The notes: generated by a model from the sequence alone, not told the origin. A stretch of DNA of 64,000 nucleotides from Bacillus sp. HNG (GCF_003400205.1 NZ_QUQV01000002.1:496001-560000), one strand, 5' to 3'; shown: positions 50,989 to 59,992, counted from the first letter of the stretch. Program-made: numbers and translations.

Positions 50989-51987
50989 ATGGAGAGCTTA
51001 CTTTTTTTTACAATATTAATTGTTTTCTTTGCATTAGCATTTGATTTTATTAATGGATTCCATGATACAGCTAATGCCATTGCTACAAGTGTATCAACGA
51101 AGGCACTTCCGCCAAAAATAGCCATTGCATTGGCAGCATCAATGAACTTCCTTGGTGCTATTACCTTTACAGGTGTAGCCAAAACCATCACGAAAGATAT
51201 TGTCGATCCATTTGCCATTGAGAATGGATCAATTGTCATTCTTGCAGCACTTCTCTCAGCAATTGCATGGAATTTAATTACTTGGTATTACGGAATTCCA
51301 AGTAGCTCATCACATGCGTTAATTGGTTCGATTGCAGGTGCAGCCATTTCTGCTGCTGGTTTTGGAATTTTAAACTACAGTGGTTTTATAAAAATACTAG
51401 AAGCACTCATTCTTTCACCGTTTATTGCATTAGCGGTTGGTTTTTTAATGATGAGCCTATTTAAAGTCCTTTTTCGAAATTCGAATCTTTATAAAACCAA
51501 TAAAGGTTTTCGAACCTTTCAAATTTTTACAGCCGCCCTTCAATCCTTTACCCATGGAACGAATGATGCCCAAAAGGCAATGGGTATTATAACGATGGCA
51601 TTGATTGCTGGAGGCTTTACGACCTCAACTGATATTCCATTATGGGTAAGAATTGCAGCAGCGACAGCAATGGGGATTGGTACATCGATTGGTGGCTGGA
51701 AAATCATTAAAACCGTTGGCGGAAAAATTATGAAAATCCGCCCAATCAATGGTGCTGCAGCAGATTTATCTTCTGCCTTGATTATTTTTGGCGCAACGTA
51801 TATTCATTTACCAGTTAGTACGACCCACGTTATTTCATCTGCGATTATGGGTGTTGGTTCGGCCCAACGTGTAAAAGGAGTGAAATGGGGAGTAGCTCGA
51901 AAAATTGTCCTTACATGGATTATTACACTACCCATTTCAGCAGCTTTGGCGGCCCTTATTTATCAAATTATTAACTTGTTTTTTTAA
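50989..51987 (+). CDS. pit: Low-affinity inorganic phosphate transporter (Pit family)
   Basis: A 332-residue membrane protein with about ten helices in two repeats, each with the PiT signature: DFINGFHDTANAIATSVSTK (about residues 18-37) and SFTHGTNDAQKAMGIITMAL (about 185-204). It imports phosphate with protons or cations. The gene follows its DUF47 partner as in many Bacillus genomes (YkaA-YkaB of B. subtilis). AAAGGAGAAT precedes the ATG. Confidence 0.93.
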   Translation: MESLLFFTILIVFFALAFDFINGFHDTANAIATSVSTKALPPKIAIALAASMNFLGAITFTGVAKTITKDIVDPFAIENGSIVILAALLSAIAWNLITWYYGIPSSSSHALIGSIAGAAISAAGFGILNYSGFIKILEALILSPFIALAVGFLMMSLFKVLFRNSNLYKTNKGFRTFQIFTAALQSFTHGTNDAQKAMGIITMALIAGGFTTSTDIPLWVRIAAATAMGIGTSIGGWKIIKTVGGKIMKIRPINGAAADLSSALIIFGATYIHLPVSTTHVISSAIMGVGSAQRVKGVKWGVARKIVLTWIITLPISAALAALIYQIINLFF

Positions 51988-52096
51988 AAGGTGGCAAAAG
52001 CTGCCTTTTTTTATTGTCAAAATAAATGATTAAGTTTATAATATATTTAAGATTACTTAACTATTTATATATATTAACTTTAAAGGATGATTAATC

Positions 52097-52546
52097 ATGG
52101 ATATTAAAGCATATATGAAGGAAACGTTTAACCTACTGGATGAGGTTAATTCCCTCTTACTTAAGGAATTTGAATCGATTTTTCATTATGACATCACCAC
52201 CAAACAATCCATCGTTCTTCATCATGTTCATCAAACTGGAACCATTACAGTAAATGAATTAGCACAGCTTATGAATATATCAGCAAGTGCGGTCAGTCAA
52301 TTGCTTAACAAATTAGAAAATGAACATTACATTAAAAGGGAGATTAACCCAAACAATCGTCGTGAAATTCTCATTTCTCTCGGTTCTAAGGGAATTGAAT
52401 TATATGAGGAAAGCGAAAAGATTGATCAGAAAATTATGGAGAAATATTACTCAAAGCTTACAGAAGAAGAAATGATACAATTCAAAGCAATCGTAAAAAA
52501 ACTTCATACGATTATTACAAATTCGAATGACGATTTACAGGATTAA
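52097..52546 (+). CDS. MarR-family transcriptional regulator
   Basis: A 149-residue winged-helix regulator. The DNA-binding helix lies in TVNELAQLMNISASAVSQLLNKLENEHYI, and the wing in REINPNNRREILISLGSKG. The dimer helix is the C-terminal SKLTEEEMIQFKAIVKKLHT. It sits directly before a membrane protein gene (12 bases) and may regulate it, although the partner is not an evident drug exporter. Confidence 0.85.
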   Translation: MDIKAYMKETFNLLDEVNSLLLKEFESIFHYDITTKQSIVLHHVHQTGTITVNELAQLMNISASAVSQLLNKLENEHYIKREINPNNRREILISLGSKGIELYEESEKIDQKIMEKYYSKLTEEEMIQFKAIVKKLHTIITNSNDDLQD

Positions 52547-52558
52547 GGGGGACTTTAT

Positions 52559-53641
52559 ATGGCGTATTCACAAAAAAAGAACAGGTCCATTTATATTTTT
52601 CTAATCCTTGCTCTTTTAGTTCTTGGTTCAAACTATACAGTAATGGTCATTCAGCCTTTTGAGCCTGTTACGGATACATTGATACTCGCATCCCTATTTG
52701 ATTTAACAATTTTATTACCGCTCTTTTTTTATTTGTTTGTCGTTCGAAACCGTCTCTCTATCATTACACTTCTCCCGGTTGTAATTGCTGGTTTTTGGTT
52801 TGCATTCTTCATTGTTCCCCATCATGATTTAGTCATCTTTGAATATGTGAAATACGGAATATTTGCACTTGAAGGTCTCTTTATTGCCATTGAGCTTTTT
52901 CTTGCAGCAATTTTATTACGTAAAATTCCTACATTATATAAAAATTATAAAACGCAAAAAGAAATCAATTATTATTATCCTCCTGCAATGCGTATGGCGA
53001 TGAACAAAACGTTTGGAACGAGAAAATTAATCGATATTCTCGTATATGATTTTTCAATCTTCTATTATGGCTTCTTTTCCTGGAAGAAAAAATGGGAAGA
53101 TAGAAAACATCTTCATTCATTTACAATCCACACCAATTCAGGTTACTTTGGTCTGTTTATCATGCTCGTCCATGCGATGGTAATAGAGGTGATTGGGGTT
53201 CACTTTTTAATTGCACATTTCTGGAGTCCAACTGCTGCTTGGATATTTACCGCGTTAGATTTATATGCGTTACTTTGGATTATTGCCGACTATCAGGCTG
53301 TGCGCCTTTCACCAATTGTCATCAACGATCACAAACTTTTTGCCCAGGTTGGAATTAGACGTGAAATAATCGTTGATTTAAAAACCATTAAATCGATACA
53401 ACCAACCATTACGGGTAAAAAGGAAAGAACTCGAGAAAAACAAAGCTTTTCCATTACATTGCCAAACTTTTTTGAAGAGGATCCACAATTCGAAATTGAA
53501 TTAACAGAACCAGCTTTAGCAAACCTCCCTTTTGGATTAAAAAAAGAAATGACGAAACTTTATGTAACGGTTGATGATAAAGAAGCATTTTTACAGGCTA
53601 TTAATCGCAATCTTGAAGACACCAAAACTGACCATGAATAG
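52559..53641 (+). CDS. Membrane protein of unknown function
   Basis: A 360-residue protein I do not recognise. About six hydrophobic segments (residues about 10-30, 40-60, 65-88, 95-120, 195-215 and 225-245) are followed by a soluble C-terminal part of about 110 residues with a short strand-rich domain (GIRREIIVDLKTIKSIQP) and a Lys/Glu-rich end. It is probably co-transcribed with the MarR gene and ends in a strong terminator. Confidence 0.65.
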   Translation: MAYSQKKNRSIYIFLILALLVLGSNYTVMVIQPFEPVTDTLILASLFDLTILLPLFFYLFVVRNRLSIITLLPVVIAGFWFAFFIVPHHDLVIFEYVKYGIFALEGLFIAIELFLAAILLRKIPTLYKNYKTQKEINYYYPPAMRMAMNKTFGTRKLIDILVYDFSIFYYGFFSWKKKWEDRKHLHSFTIHTNSGYFGLFIMLVHAMVIEVIGVHFLIAHFWSPTAAWIFTALDLYALLWIIADYQAVRLSPIVINDHKLFAQVGIRREIIVDLKTIKSIQPTITGKKERTREKQSFSITLPNFFEEDPQFEIELTEPALANLPFGLKKEMTKLYVTVDDKEAFLQAINRNLEDTKTDHE

Positions 53642-53649
53642 AAACACCT

Positions 53650-53684
53650 AAAACCCGACTAGGCTTATTTTGTCGGGTTTTATT
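53650..53684 (+). terminator. Terminator after the membrane-protein gene
   Basis: AAAACCCGAC pairs with GTCGGGTTTT, 12-base loop, then a T run. Confidence 0.8.
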
Positions 53685-53774
53685 TTTTGATAGAAGACGT
53701 ATCCTGGAGGCTAGTCTATTCTTCTGTTTTTTTAATATACATGTAGAAAGGCTTTCTTTAAGGATGTGAGTAGG

Positions 53775-54143
53775 ATGAAGTCGTTTATTCATCGGCGGAA
53801 GACCTTGTATCGAGCGTTGATTTTTATCGTTGTGTATCTTAATACGTTATTAACATTCGCCATTCTATATATTTTGTTGGACTTACTTGATCTTGGTGCG
53901 GTGCATGACCATTACGCATCTGATTCTCATCAGGAGCAATCACTTGATGTCGTAACTCGATCCTTGTATTTTAGTGCCATAACCCTTTTATCGGTTGGAT
54001 ATGGCGATGTCACCCCATTTGGAATTTCACGGGCTGTTGCCATTGTTGAGGCACTGATCGGATATTTGTTACCTGTAGTCATTGTCATTCAATTTCTCCC
54101 TCCATTCCGAAATACGGAAGGGGAAAATTTTCCGTATGATTAA
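53775..54143 (+). CDS. Two-helix potassium channel
   Basis: A 122-residue ion channel subunit. Helix 1 is LIFIVVYLNTLLTFAILYIL and helix 2 EALIGYLLPVVIVIQFL; between them the pore loop reads SAITLLSVGYGDVTPFG, with GYGD as the K+ filter. It lacks the cytoplasmic RCK domain. ATG at 53775 lies about 10 bases after AAGGA; a GTG three codons earlier is possible. Probably transported K+; gating is unknown. Confidence 0.9.
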   Translation: MKSFIHRRKTLYRALIFIVVYLNTLLTFAILYILLDLLDLGAVHDHYASDSHQEQSLDVVTRSLYFSAITLLSVGYGDVTPFGISRAVAIVEALIGYLLPVVIVIQFLPPFRNTEGENFPYD

Positions 54144-54177
54144 AAATGAGCTAGCCTATTTTAGGTTAGCTCATTTT
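54143..54177. terminator. Bidirectional terminator between K+ channel and ribA
   Basis: An almost perfect 15-bp stem (AAAATGAGCTAGCC with its complement) and flanking A/T runs end both converging genes. Confidence 0.85.
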
Positions 54178-54180
54178 ACT

Positions 54181-54927
54181 TTAGAATGGTTGTTCATCTT
54201 GAGCCATTTCAACTAGGTGTCCGGCTTTTTCTATTTTCGTCCTCAAATATTTTCGATTAAAATCAGAGACATCTCCCCAGATTGGCATTCGCTCAGAAAC
54301 ATTCATTCCGGCATCTTTTAAGGCGTTCATTTTTTTCGGATTATTGGTTATTAATGAAACGGGTTTGCTCCTTAATGTTTTCAGCACGCGAATGGCATCA
54401 TCATAATTTCTGGCATCGTCCTTGAACCCTAGTTGAATATTGGCTTCAACTGTATCCAAGCCATTCTCCTGAAGAATATAGGCCATCGCCTTACTAAATA
54501 ACCCAATCCCACGCCCCTCATGATTTGCTAGGTAAAACAAAGCCCCTGCCCCGTGATCAACTATGATTCTCATCGATTGTTTTAATTGATATCCACAATC
54601 ACAGCGTTTACTACCAAAAATATCACCTGTGTGGCATATACTATGCATCCGAATTAAAGCCTCATCTGCATTTTCGAAATCTCCATATATTAAAACACTG
54701 GATTGCTGCCTCTCAGCAAGGTTGGTAGACGAAAGCTTTTCAATGATTCGATTTGCATCAAGTGTCACTTCATCACATAGCAGCCAACAATACCAGTTGA
54801 AAAGGACAGTCTCCCCATCTAAATTTACAGGAAGCTTGATGGGTCCAACTAAATATATGGCTTTATCTTCTCTTTCAATAAGCTGTATTTTCTCTTGTAA
54901 AATGGAAACAATTTCTTTAGATATCAC
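54181..54927 (-). CDS. ribA: GTP cyclohydrolase II
   Basis: A 248-residue enzyme that opens GTP in riboflavin synthesis. Core motifs: MHSICHTGDIFGSKRCDCGY with the three zinc Cys residues, HEGRGIGLFSKA, NIQLGFKDDARNYDDAI and LITNNPKKMNAL. It lacks the RibB (DHBP synthase) domain fused to RibA in the usual Bacillus ribBA, so it is a stand-alone copy and may serve another pathway or be a second copy. No FMN riboswitch is visible upstream. Confidence 0.9.
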   Translation of the reverse strand: MISKEIVSILQEKIQLIEREDKAIYLVGPIKLPVNLDGETVLFNWYCWLLCDEVTLDANRIIEKLSSTNLAERQQSSVLIYGDFENADEALIRMHSICHTGDIFGSKRCDCGYQLKQSMRIIVDHGAGALFYLANHEGRGIGLFSKAMAYILQENGLDTVEANIQLGFKDDARNYDDAIRVLKTLRSKPVSLITNNPKKMNALKDAGMNVSERMPIWGDVSDFNRKYLRTKIEKAGHLVEMAQDEQPF

Positions 54928-55045
54928 GTAATAGTCCCCCTACTTCAATTCGTTACGGTTAGTTTTTGATTTTTATATGGGAAATATCCTATTCAATAAA
55001 ATTGTTTTAAGCTATCCACTTGCTTTTTTAATGAAAAAGGTGATA

Positions 55046-55063
55046 TAGTTACCTAGGTAACTA
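55046..55063. promoter_or_regulatory. Perfect palindromic MarR operator
   Basis: AGTTACCTAGGTAACT (55047-55062), extended by T/A on each side to 18 bp, lies 33 bases before the MarR ATG. Such a palindrome fits autoregulation by the encoded MarR protein. Confidence 0.7.
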
Positions 55064-55095
55064 ATTTGTGAAAGTATATGCATTGAGGTGATTTT

Positions 55096-55515
55096 ATGCA
55101 GACAGGTCATGAGCTGTTTCACGCAGTGCATCAGTTGTCACGTCAGCTTACAAAACATGTGAATGAAACGTTGGAACCTTTCGGACTATTTAGCGCACAA
55201 TGGTCCGTTTTATTTGTTTTAAAAACAATAGGGACCTCAACACAATCTGAGCTATGTGATTATTTAACTGTTGAAGCACCACCAATGACAAGAAACATTC
55301 AAAAGCTTGTTAAGCTTGGATATGTAAGGCAAATCCAAGGAATAGACAAACGCACAAAACAAATTGAACTAACTGAAAAGGCATTAACTGAGTTTCCAGA
55401 TTGGGAGCAAGCCATGATTGAAATGAATGAAAGGTTAGTTAAAAACTTCCCAAAAGAATTACAGGACCAGCTTCAGGAGCTTTTAAACCAATGGTTCCAT
55501 CAGATTACCAAATAA
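55096..55515 (+). CDS. MarR-family regulator
   Basis: A 139-residue winged-helix regulator. QSELCDYLTVEAPPMTRNIQKLVKLGYV is the DNA-recognition helix and RQIQGIDKRTKQIELTE the wing. It precedes an MFS exporter by 17 bases, as yusO precedes yusP in B. subtilis, so it probably represses itself and the exporter through the palindrome at 55046 until a ligand binds. Confidence 0.88.
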   Translation: MQTGHELFHAVHQLSRQLTKHVNETLEPFGLFSAQWSVLFVLKTIGTSTQSELCDYLTVEAPPMTRNIQKLVKLGYVRQIQGIDKRTKQIELTEKALTEFPDWEQAMIEMNERLVKNFPKELQDQLQELLNQWFHQITK

Positions 55516-55532
55516 CAACAGGAGGAGACAGT

Positions 55533-56756
55533 ATGGGGAAACAAAAGCTTTGGACGAAAGATTTTCTTAATCTTTCTTTAAGTAATTTCTTTGTTTTTTT
55601 GACGTTTTATTATTTATTGGTTACATTACCGGTTTACACATTAAATGATCTAGGTGGAAATGAGTTAGAGGCCGGCCTCATGATTACAGTCTTTTTATTC
55701 TCCGCCATCATCATCCGTCCATTTGCGGGACAATGGCTTAATACCATCGGAAGAAAGAAAGTCCTTTCTCTTTCCTTACTTATTTTCATGATTTCATCAC
55801 TTTTTTACTTTTTCACTCCATCCATTTATTCCGTTTTACTCTTACGTTTGTTTCATGGAATTGGATTTGGAATGGCAACAACAGCTGCTGGTGGAATCAT
55901 CGCAGACATTATCCCGGATACACGTAAAGGTGAAGGTATGGGATACTTTATCATGTCAAACAACCTAGCTATGGTCATTGGTCCATTTTTAGGGTTAACA
56001 CTTATGAACCAATCAGGAATGGATAGCGTATTTATCGTTGGTGCGATTTGTGCCATCCTTGCATTAGTGACAGGTTATTTTGTTAAAGTACCTGCAAGAG
56101 TGCAAGAAAAAGCAACACAAGAAAAAGCAGTGAAAACAAAATTATCTTTCGGAGATCTTTTTGAGGTTCCTGCCATAAAAATCTCAATTGTCGGTGGATT
56201 ATTAGGGATTGTGTATTCCTCCCTATTATCTTTCGTTTCTGTATATGCACAGGAAATTGGATTGTTAGAAGTTTCAAGTTTCTTTTTCATGGTGTATGCG
56301 GTTGTACTTATCCTCTCTAGACCATTCACTGGAAAATGGTTTGACCAATATGGCGCAAATAAAATAGTCTATCCTTCGATTGTGGTATTTGCAATTGGAA
56401 TGCTATTCCTTGGAACTTCATCAACTTCCTTTACGTTTTTAGTAGCAGCTGCCTTAATCGGCTTAGGCTGGGGAACGTTATTTCCAAGCTTCCAAACAAT
56501 TGCAGTTCAAGCTGCGGCTCCAAGACGAAGAGGTACAGCGACAGCTACTTTCTTATCCATTTATGACACAGGTATCGGTTTAGGATCATCCGTTGTCGGC
56601 CTTCTAAGTGCGAAAATTGGGCTTGGGACGTTTTATTTCTTTAGCGGCTTCTATGTGCTATTAGGTATTGTGCTTTATTATTTTCTTCATGATCGAAACA
56701 CAAAGGCAGTTGTACAAACAAAACAAACTTATAACCAAACATCAGAAACAATGTAG
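55533..56756 (+). CDS. MFS multidrug-type exporter
   Basis: A 407-residue transporter with about 12 helices. The N-terminal half has RPFAGQWLNTIGRKKVL, the MFS motif A region, and GIGFGMATTAAGGIIADIIPD. The start at 55533 has AGGAGGA. It is co-regulated with the MarR gene. It resembles drug or metabolite efflux MFS proteins but is shorter than the 14-helix YusP; the substrate is not evident. Confidence 0.85.
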   Translation: MGKQKLWTKDFLNLSLSNFFVFLTFYYLLVTLPVYTLNDLGGNELEAGLMITVFLFSAIIIRPFAGQWLNTIGRKKVLSLSLLIFMISSLFYFFTPSIYSVLLLRLFHGIGFGMATTAAGGIIADIIPDTRKGEGMGYFIMSNNLAMVIGPFLGLTLMNQSGMDSVFIVGAICAILALVTGYFVKVPARVQEKATQEKAVKTKLSFGDLFEVPAIKISIVGGLLGIVYSSLLSFVSVYAQEIGLLEVSSFFFMVYAVVLILSRPFTGKWFDQYGANKIVYPSIVVFAIGMLFLGTSSTSFTFLVAAALIGLGWGTLFPSFQTIAVQAAAPRRRGTATATFLSIYDTGIGLGSSVVGLLSAKIGLGTFYFFSGFYVLLGIVLYYFLHDRNTKAVVQTKQTYNQTSETM

Positions 56757-56788
56757 GATAAAAAGGGATTCCTTTTTATCCCTTTTTT
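56756..56788 (+). terminator. Terminator after the MFS gene
   Basis: GGATAAAAAGG pairs with CCTTTTTATCC, followed by a T run; the stem overlaps the stop codon. Confidence 0.8.
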
Positions 56789-56868
56789 AAGCAAAAAATT
56801 AGATTGGCATGCAGCTAAAGGGTATAATTATCATTGAATACTATTTTACATAAAGGAGTGATTGTACA

Positions 56869-57432
56869 ATGTTTGATGTTGTGATTGTCGGAGCTGGCCC
56901 TGCTGGTGCGAGTGCAGCTTTATTTACTGCAAAAGCTGGAAAGAAAACATTACTTTTAGATAGTGATAAAGGCATGACTAAACGTGCATGGGTTGAAAAC
57001 CATTATGGCGTGATGGAAATTGAAGGTCCAGATTTAGTGGAAACTGGACAAAAACAAGCAGCAAAATTTGGTGCTGAAGTTGTTCAACAAGCCGTTACTT
57101 CTGTCGAAAAAACTGAAAACGGTTTTAAGGTCGTTACTGAAAATGGTGAGCACGAAGGAAAATACGTTATTTTTGCGACAGGCGCTTTAACTGATGTTGC
57201 TGCAGCAGCTGGCGTTGCGACTAAAGAAGGTACTGAGCCTCGTATTAAAACCGTTCTTGATGTGGATGCATCCGGTAAAACAAATATCGATGGCATTTGG
57301 GCTGCGGGTACTTGTGCAGGTGTAAGTGTTCATACCATTATTACAGCTGGTGACGGTGCAAAGGTAGCAATTAATATTATCAGTGAAATGAATGGCGAAC
57401 GTTATGTTGACCATGACGTATTAAAAAAATAA
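56869..57432 (+). CDS. Single-domain thioredoxin-reductase-like flavoprotein
   Basis: A 187-residue FAD-binding protein. MFDVVIVGAGPAGASAALF is the dinucleotide-binding site and WAAGTCAGVSVHTIITAGDG the FAD-ribityl motif. The NAD(P)H-binding domain and redox CxxC of thioredoxin reductases are missing (length 187 versus about 320), so it may bind FAD without a pyridine nucleotide site or work with a partner. GGAGTG lies near the ATG. It stands alone, converging on crcB. Confidence 0.82.
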   Translation: MFDVVIVGAGPAGASAALFTAKAGKKTLLLDSDKGMTKRAWVENHYGVMEIEGPDLVETGQKQAAKFGAEVVQQAVTSVEKTENGFKVVTENGEHEGKYVIFATGALTDVAAAAGVATKEGTEPRIKTVLDVDASGKTNIDGIWAAGTCAGVSVHTIITAGDGAKVAINIISEMNGERYVDHDVLKK

Positions 57433-57445
57433 AAGCATATAAAAT

Positions 57446-57473
57446 AGCCAGGTTTCGTGAGTGAAACCTGGCT
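57446..57473. terminator. Bidirectional terminator between the flavoprotein and crcB
   Basis: An 11-bp stem (AGCCAGGTTTC with GAAACCTGGCT) lies between two converging genes. Confidence 0.75.
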
Positions 57474-57476
57474 TTC

Positions 57477-57836
57477 TTACGTTAATAGTAGAATACCTAT
57501 AAAGGCAGAAATGGTACATATAATCGTTGATGCTACTATGTATAGGTAAGCTTTCTTTAATTGTTTACTTAGAAATAATTGAATGGCCTCATATCCAAAT
57601 GTCGAAAACGTCGTAAAAGCCCCACAAAAACCTACTCCCAACAATAACCAACACCACTTAGGAAGGATTTGGATTTGGTTCATCCCTGTTAGTATTCCTA
57701 ATAAAAATGATCCCATGATATTTATGTATAAGGTAGGATATGGGAACGCGTTTCCGGTCTTTTTTCCAATCCATATTCCCGCCAAATATCTACTTGCAGC
57801 CCCCACTGCCCCTCCGATGCCTACTAGTATTATCAA
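57477..57836 (-). CDS. crcB: Fluoride channel CrcB, second subunit
   Basis: A 119-residue Fluc protein with four helices. VGIGGAVGAASRYLAGIWIG and VGFCGAFTTFSTFGYEAIQ are Fluc signatures, the latter with the pore Phe pair. It removes fluoride as a dual-topology or paired dimer. It overlaps the other crcB copy by 4 bases, so a heterodimer is likely. Confidence 0.92.
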   Translation of the reverse strand: MIILVGIGGAVGAASRYLAGIWIGKKTGNAFPYPTLYINIMGSFLLGILTGMNQIQILPKWCWLLLGVGFCGAFTTFSTFGYEAIQLFLSKQLKKAYLYIVASTIICTISAFIGILLLT

Positions 57837-58216
57837 GATTCCTCACCCATTTTTCGTAATTTAGCCAATTGATAGCCAACAAATGAAAGGAATAGTCCTA
57901 CAAACAGGCTTAATATAACATATAATAAGGCTATCGCGATATTTCCTTTCTCCAATAAGTGAACCACTTCAACTGAAAAAGTAGAAAAGGTGGTGAATGA
58001 TCCAATAAAGCCTGTCCCGAACAACAGGGATATTTTCGGATTTACATTTTTACGAGTAGCAACAAACGTTAATAACCATCCTAAAAAGAAACAACCAATT
58101 AAATTGACGGTTAAGGTACCCATCGGAAAACCATTTGGAACAGGTACCAATTCACCAAGTAAATAACGGCAAATCGCCCCAAGAAATCCACCGATCATGA
58201 CAATAAGCACATTCAT
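57833..58216 (-). CDS. crcB: Fluoride channel CrcB, first subunit
   Basis: A 127-residue Fluc protein (MIGGFLGAICRYLLGELVPV, GTGFIGSFTTFSTFSVEVVH). It is the first gene of the crcB pair; the downstream copy starts inside its stop codon. No fluoride riboswitch (CrcB motif) was found upstream, so regulation is not explained. Confidence 0.92.
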   Translation of the reverse strand: MNVLIVMIGGFLGAICRYLLGELVPVPNGFPMGTLTVNLIGCFFLGWLLTFVATRKNVNPKISLLFGTGFIGSFTTFSTFSVEVVHLLEKGNIAIALLYVILSLFVGLFLSFVGYQLAKLRKMGEES

Positions 58217-58343
58217 CCAATCACAGCCCTTAGTTTATGGTTACAATATTATATCATTTTAAATGTGTTCCTTGATAATTTGAAACTATTTTTACATAAA
58301 TACGTAATAGACAATAGGGATTAAATAAGAAAGAGGTATGTAA

Positions 58344-59165
58344 ATGGAATCCAAACAACTACTTGAAGATGAATTAACGAAGATAGAAGCTTGGGAAAAA
58401 AGCCAAAGTGGATTATGGTTTTGGGAACGAATCGGTCGAATTCCTTTTAAAATACTTGATAAACTAACCCCAAAGTTTATACACGAAAAAATAGGTCTAC
58501 TCCTCGACGAAATTGGCAGCTATATTCAAACCGGTGGTAAATATCTCATTCAAGAAAAAGCGATTTTAAATCTTGTTGAAAAGAAAGCCAATTCTCAGGT
58601 TGAAAGTATCTTAGATATTGAGAAACTTCCGCTTCAAGCCATAATCGAAGCGAGTCAAGAGCATGCCGAAAAATGGACAAAGGTGGCAACACTTCAAGGA
58701 GCAACGACAGGAATCGGAGGTATTTTTACACTTGCAGTCGATATCCCCGCCTTGCTTGGGATGTCATTAAAAACACTTCAAGAAATAGCCATTATTCACG
58801 GATATGATCCTAACGAAAAAAATGAACGGATCTTTATTATAAAATGTTTACAATTTTCTTCTGCAGATGTTGTTGGAAAGCAGGCAATCTTAAAGGAACT
58901 TTCCACTTTTTATCACGGCAGAAGTTCTTCAAATGAAATGATGTCGCAACTACAAGGATGGCGTGAAGTTGTGTATACGTATCGCGATCAATTTGGTTGG
59001 AAGAAACTTCTTCAAATGATACCCATCGCAGGGATTATTTTCGGAGCTATCTCTAATCGGTCAATGATCCAGGATTTAACCGAGACTGGTAATATGTTAT
59101 ACCGCAAACGAAGAATCCTAGAGAGATTACAAAACGATGCTGCAACTGTGGCGCCCCATTTATAG
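58344..59165 (+). CDS. EcsC-family protein
   Basis: A 273-residue protein of the EcsC family (KILDKLTPKFIHEKIGLLLD, TKVATLQGATTGIGGIFTLAVDIPALLGMSL, and IPIAGIIFGAISNRSMIQD). EcsC lies with the EcsAB ABC transporter in B. subtilis near hit, but here it stands alone far from hit. It may be a separate paralogue. Function unknown; two short hydrophobic segments suggest membrane association. Confidence 0.82.
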   Translation: MESKQLLEDELTKIEAWEKSQSGLWFWERIGRIPFKILDKLTPKFIHEKIGLLLDEIGSYIQTGGKYLIQEKAILNLVEKKANSQVESILDIEKLPLQAIIEASQEHAEKWTKVATLQGATTGIGGIFTLAVDIPALLGMSLKTLQEIAIIHGYDPNEKNERIFIIKCLQFSSADVVGKQAILKELSTFYHGRSSSNEMMSQLQGWREVVYTYRDQFGWKKLLQMIPIAGIIFGAISNRSMIQDLTETGNMLYRKRRILERLQNDAATVAPHL

Positions 59166-59259
59166 GGCGTCTTTTTAGTACAACCTTATCCTTAGTGTGC
59201 ACATTTTTAAAAAAATCCGAATAAGATGTAAGGAGACTACTAAAAGGAGTTATCAGCTT

Positions 59260-59889
59260 ATGAAATGGAAAAATTACGGATTATGGGTCTCTCTTGCATC
59301 AATTTTATATATGGTGTTAAAAGATTTAGGTATGCAAATCGATTTAACGACGTGGGAAACGTATGTGACAGCTATTATCGGATTTCTTGCCGCACTAGGG
59401 ATTATTTCTAACCCTGATAAAGGGAGAGGATTTTTCGATAAGATTCCTGATTCACCAACAGAAGCCCTTACACAAGTTGCGGAACAACTACAAAATCAAA
59501 ATGAGCCATCTTCAAGCCAACAAAATATACCACAACAAAATCATTATCCAGGTCATGTTCAGCAATCACAAGGATACCCTCAGCAACAAATGAGCGTCAA
59601 CCAACCACAACAATATCAAAATGGACAACTAAATGACTCGTACCCAGCAAATATAGAACAAAATGAGTATCAAGATTACCAGGATCAGCCGATTGACCAG
59701 CAAAACTATTCCAATCAAAACGTTGACACCTATTCACAAGAATTCGAACCAACACAGGTTCAACCTGAAGTGAATGCACCAGTTAATCAACAGGCAGAAC
59801 CATCATTTCAAGAGCAATCACCTGAAAACAATTCCTTTGATAGAACCAATATTCATGGTATGCCAGCACCTCCAAATGAACATATGTAA
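59260..59889 (+). CDS. Holin-like membrane protein with a Gln-rich tail
   Basis: A 209-residue protein. The first 70 residues (MKWKNYGLWVSLASILYMVL, then TAIIGFLAALGIISNPDKGRGFFD) resemble phage holins of the phi-LC3 group: two membrane helices and an exact ISNPDKGRG-type C-terminal. The following 140 residues are low complexity, rich in Gln, Asn and Pro (NQPQQYQNGQ, QPQQ). ATG at 59260 has AAAAGGAG 8 bases upstream. No phage genes or endolysin are nearby, so a domesticated or spore-linked role is possible. Confidence 0.65.
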   Translation: MKWKNYGLWVSLASILYMVLKDLGMQIDLTTWETYVTAIIGFLAALGIISNPDKGRGFFDKIPDSPTEALTQVAEQLQNQNEPSSSQQNIPQQNHYPGHVQQSQGYPQQQMSVNQPQQYQNGQLNDSYPANIEQNEYQDYQDQPIDQQNYSNQNVDTYSQEFEPTQVQPEVNAPVNQQAEPSFQEQSPENNSFDRTNIHGMPAPPNEHM

Positions 59890-59894
59890 AGAGC

Positions 59895-59926
59895 AAAAAA
59901 GCACCTGCATTTTACAGGTGCTTTTT
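59895..59926 (+). terminator. Terminator after the holin-like gene
   Basis: AAAAAAGCACCTG pairs with CAGGTGCTTTTT; a T run follows. Confidence 0.85.
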
Positions 59927-59992
59927 CTTGAGGAAAATTCGATGAATAATTAACTGGGAATTATAAGAAAATATGTATATAGAAACTGAAGT

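Noticed and set aside
58217-58343. Fluoride riboswitch before the crcB genes
   Set aside because: I could not find the conserved GGxGAUGG and UUCCxCC elements in the 127 bases upstream on the minus strand.
59260-59889. Prophage remnant
   Set aside because: Only one holin-like gene is present; no integrase, terminase, tail or att sites were found nearby.
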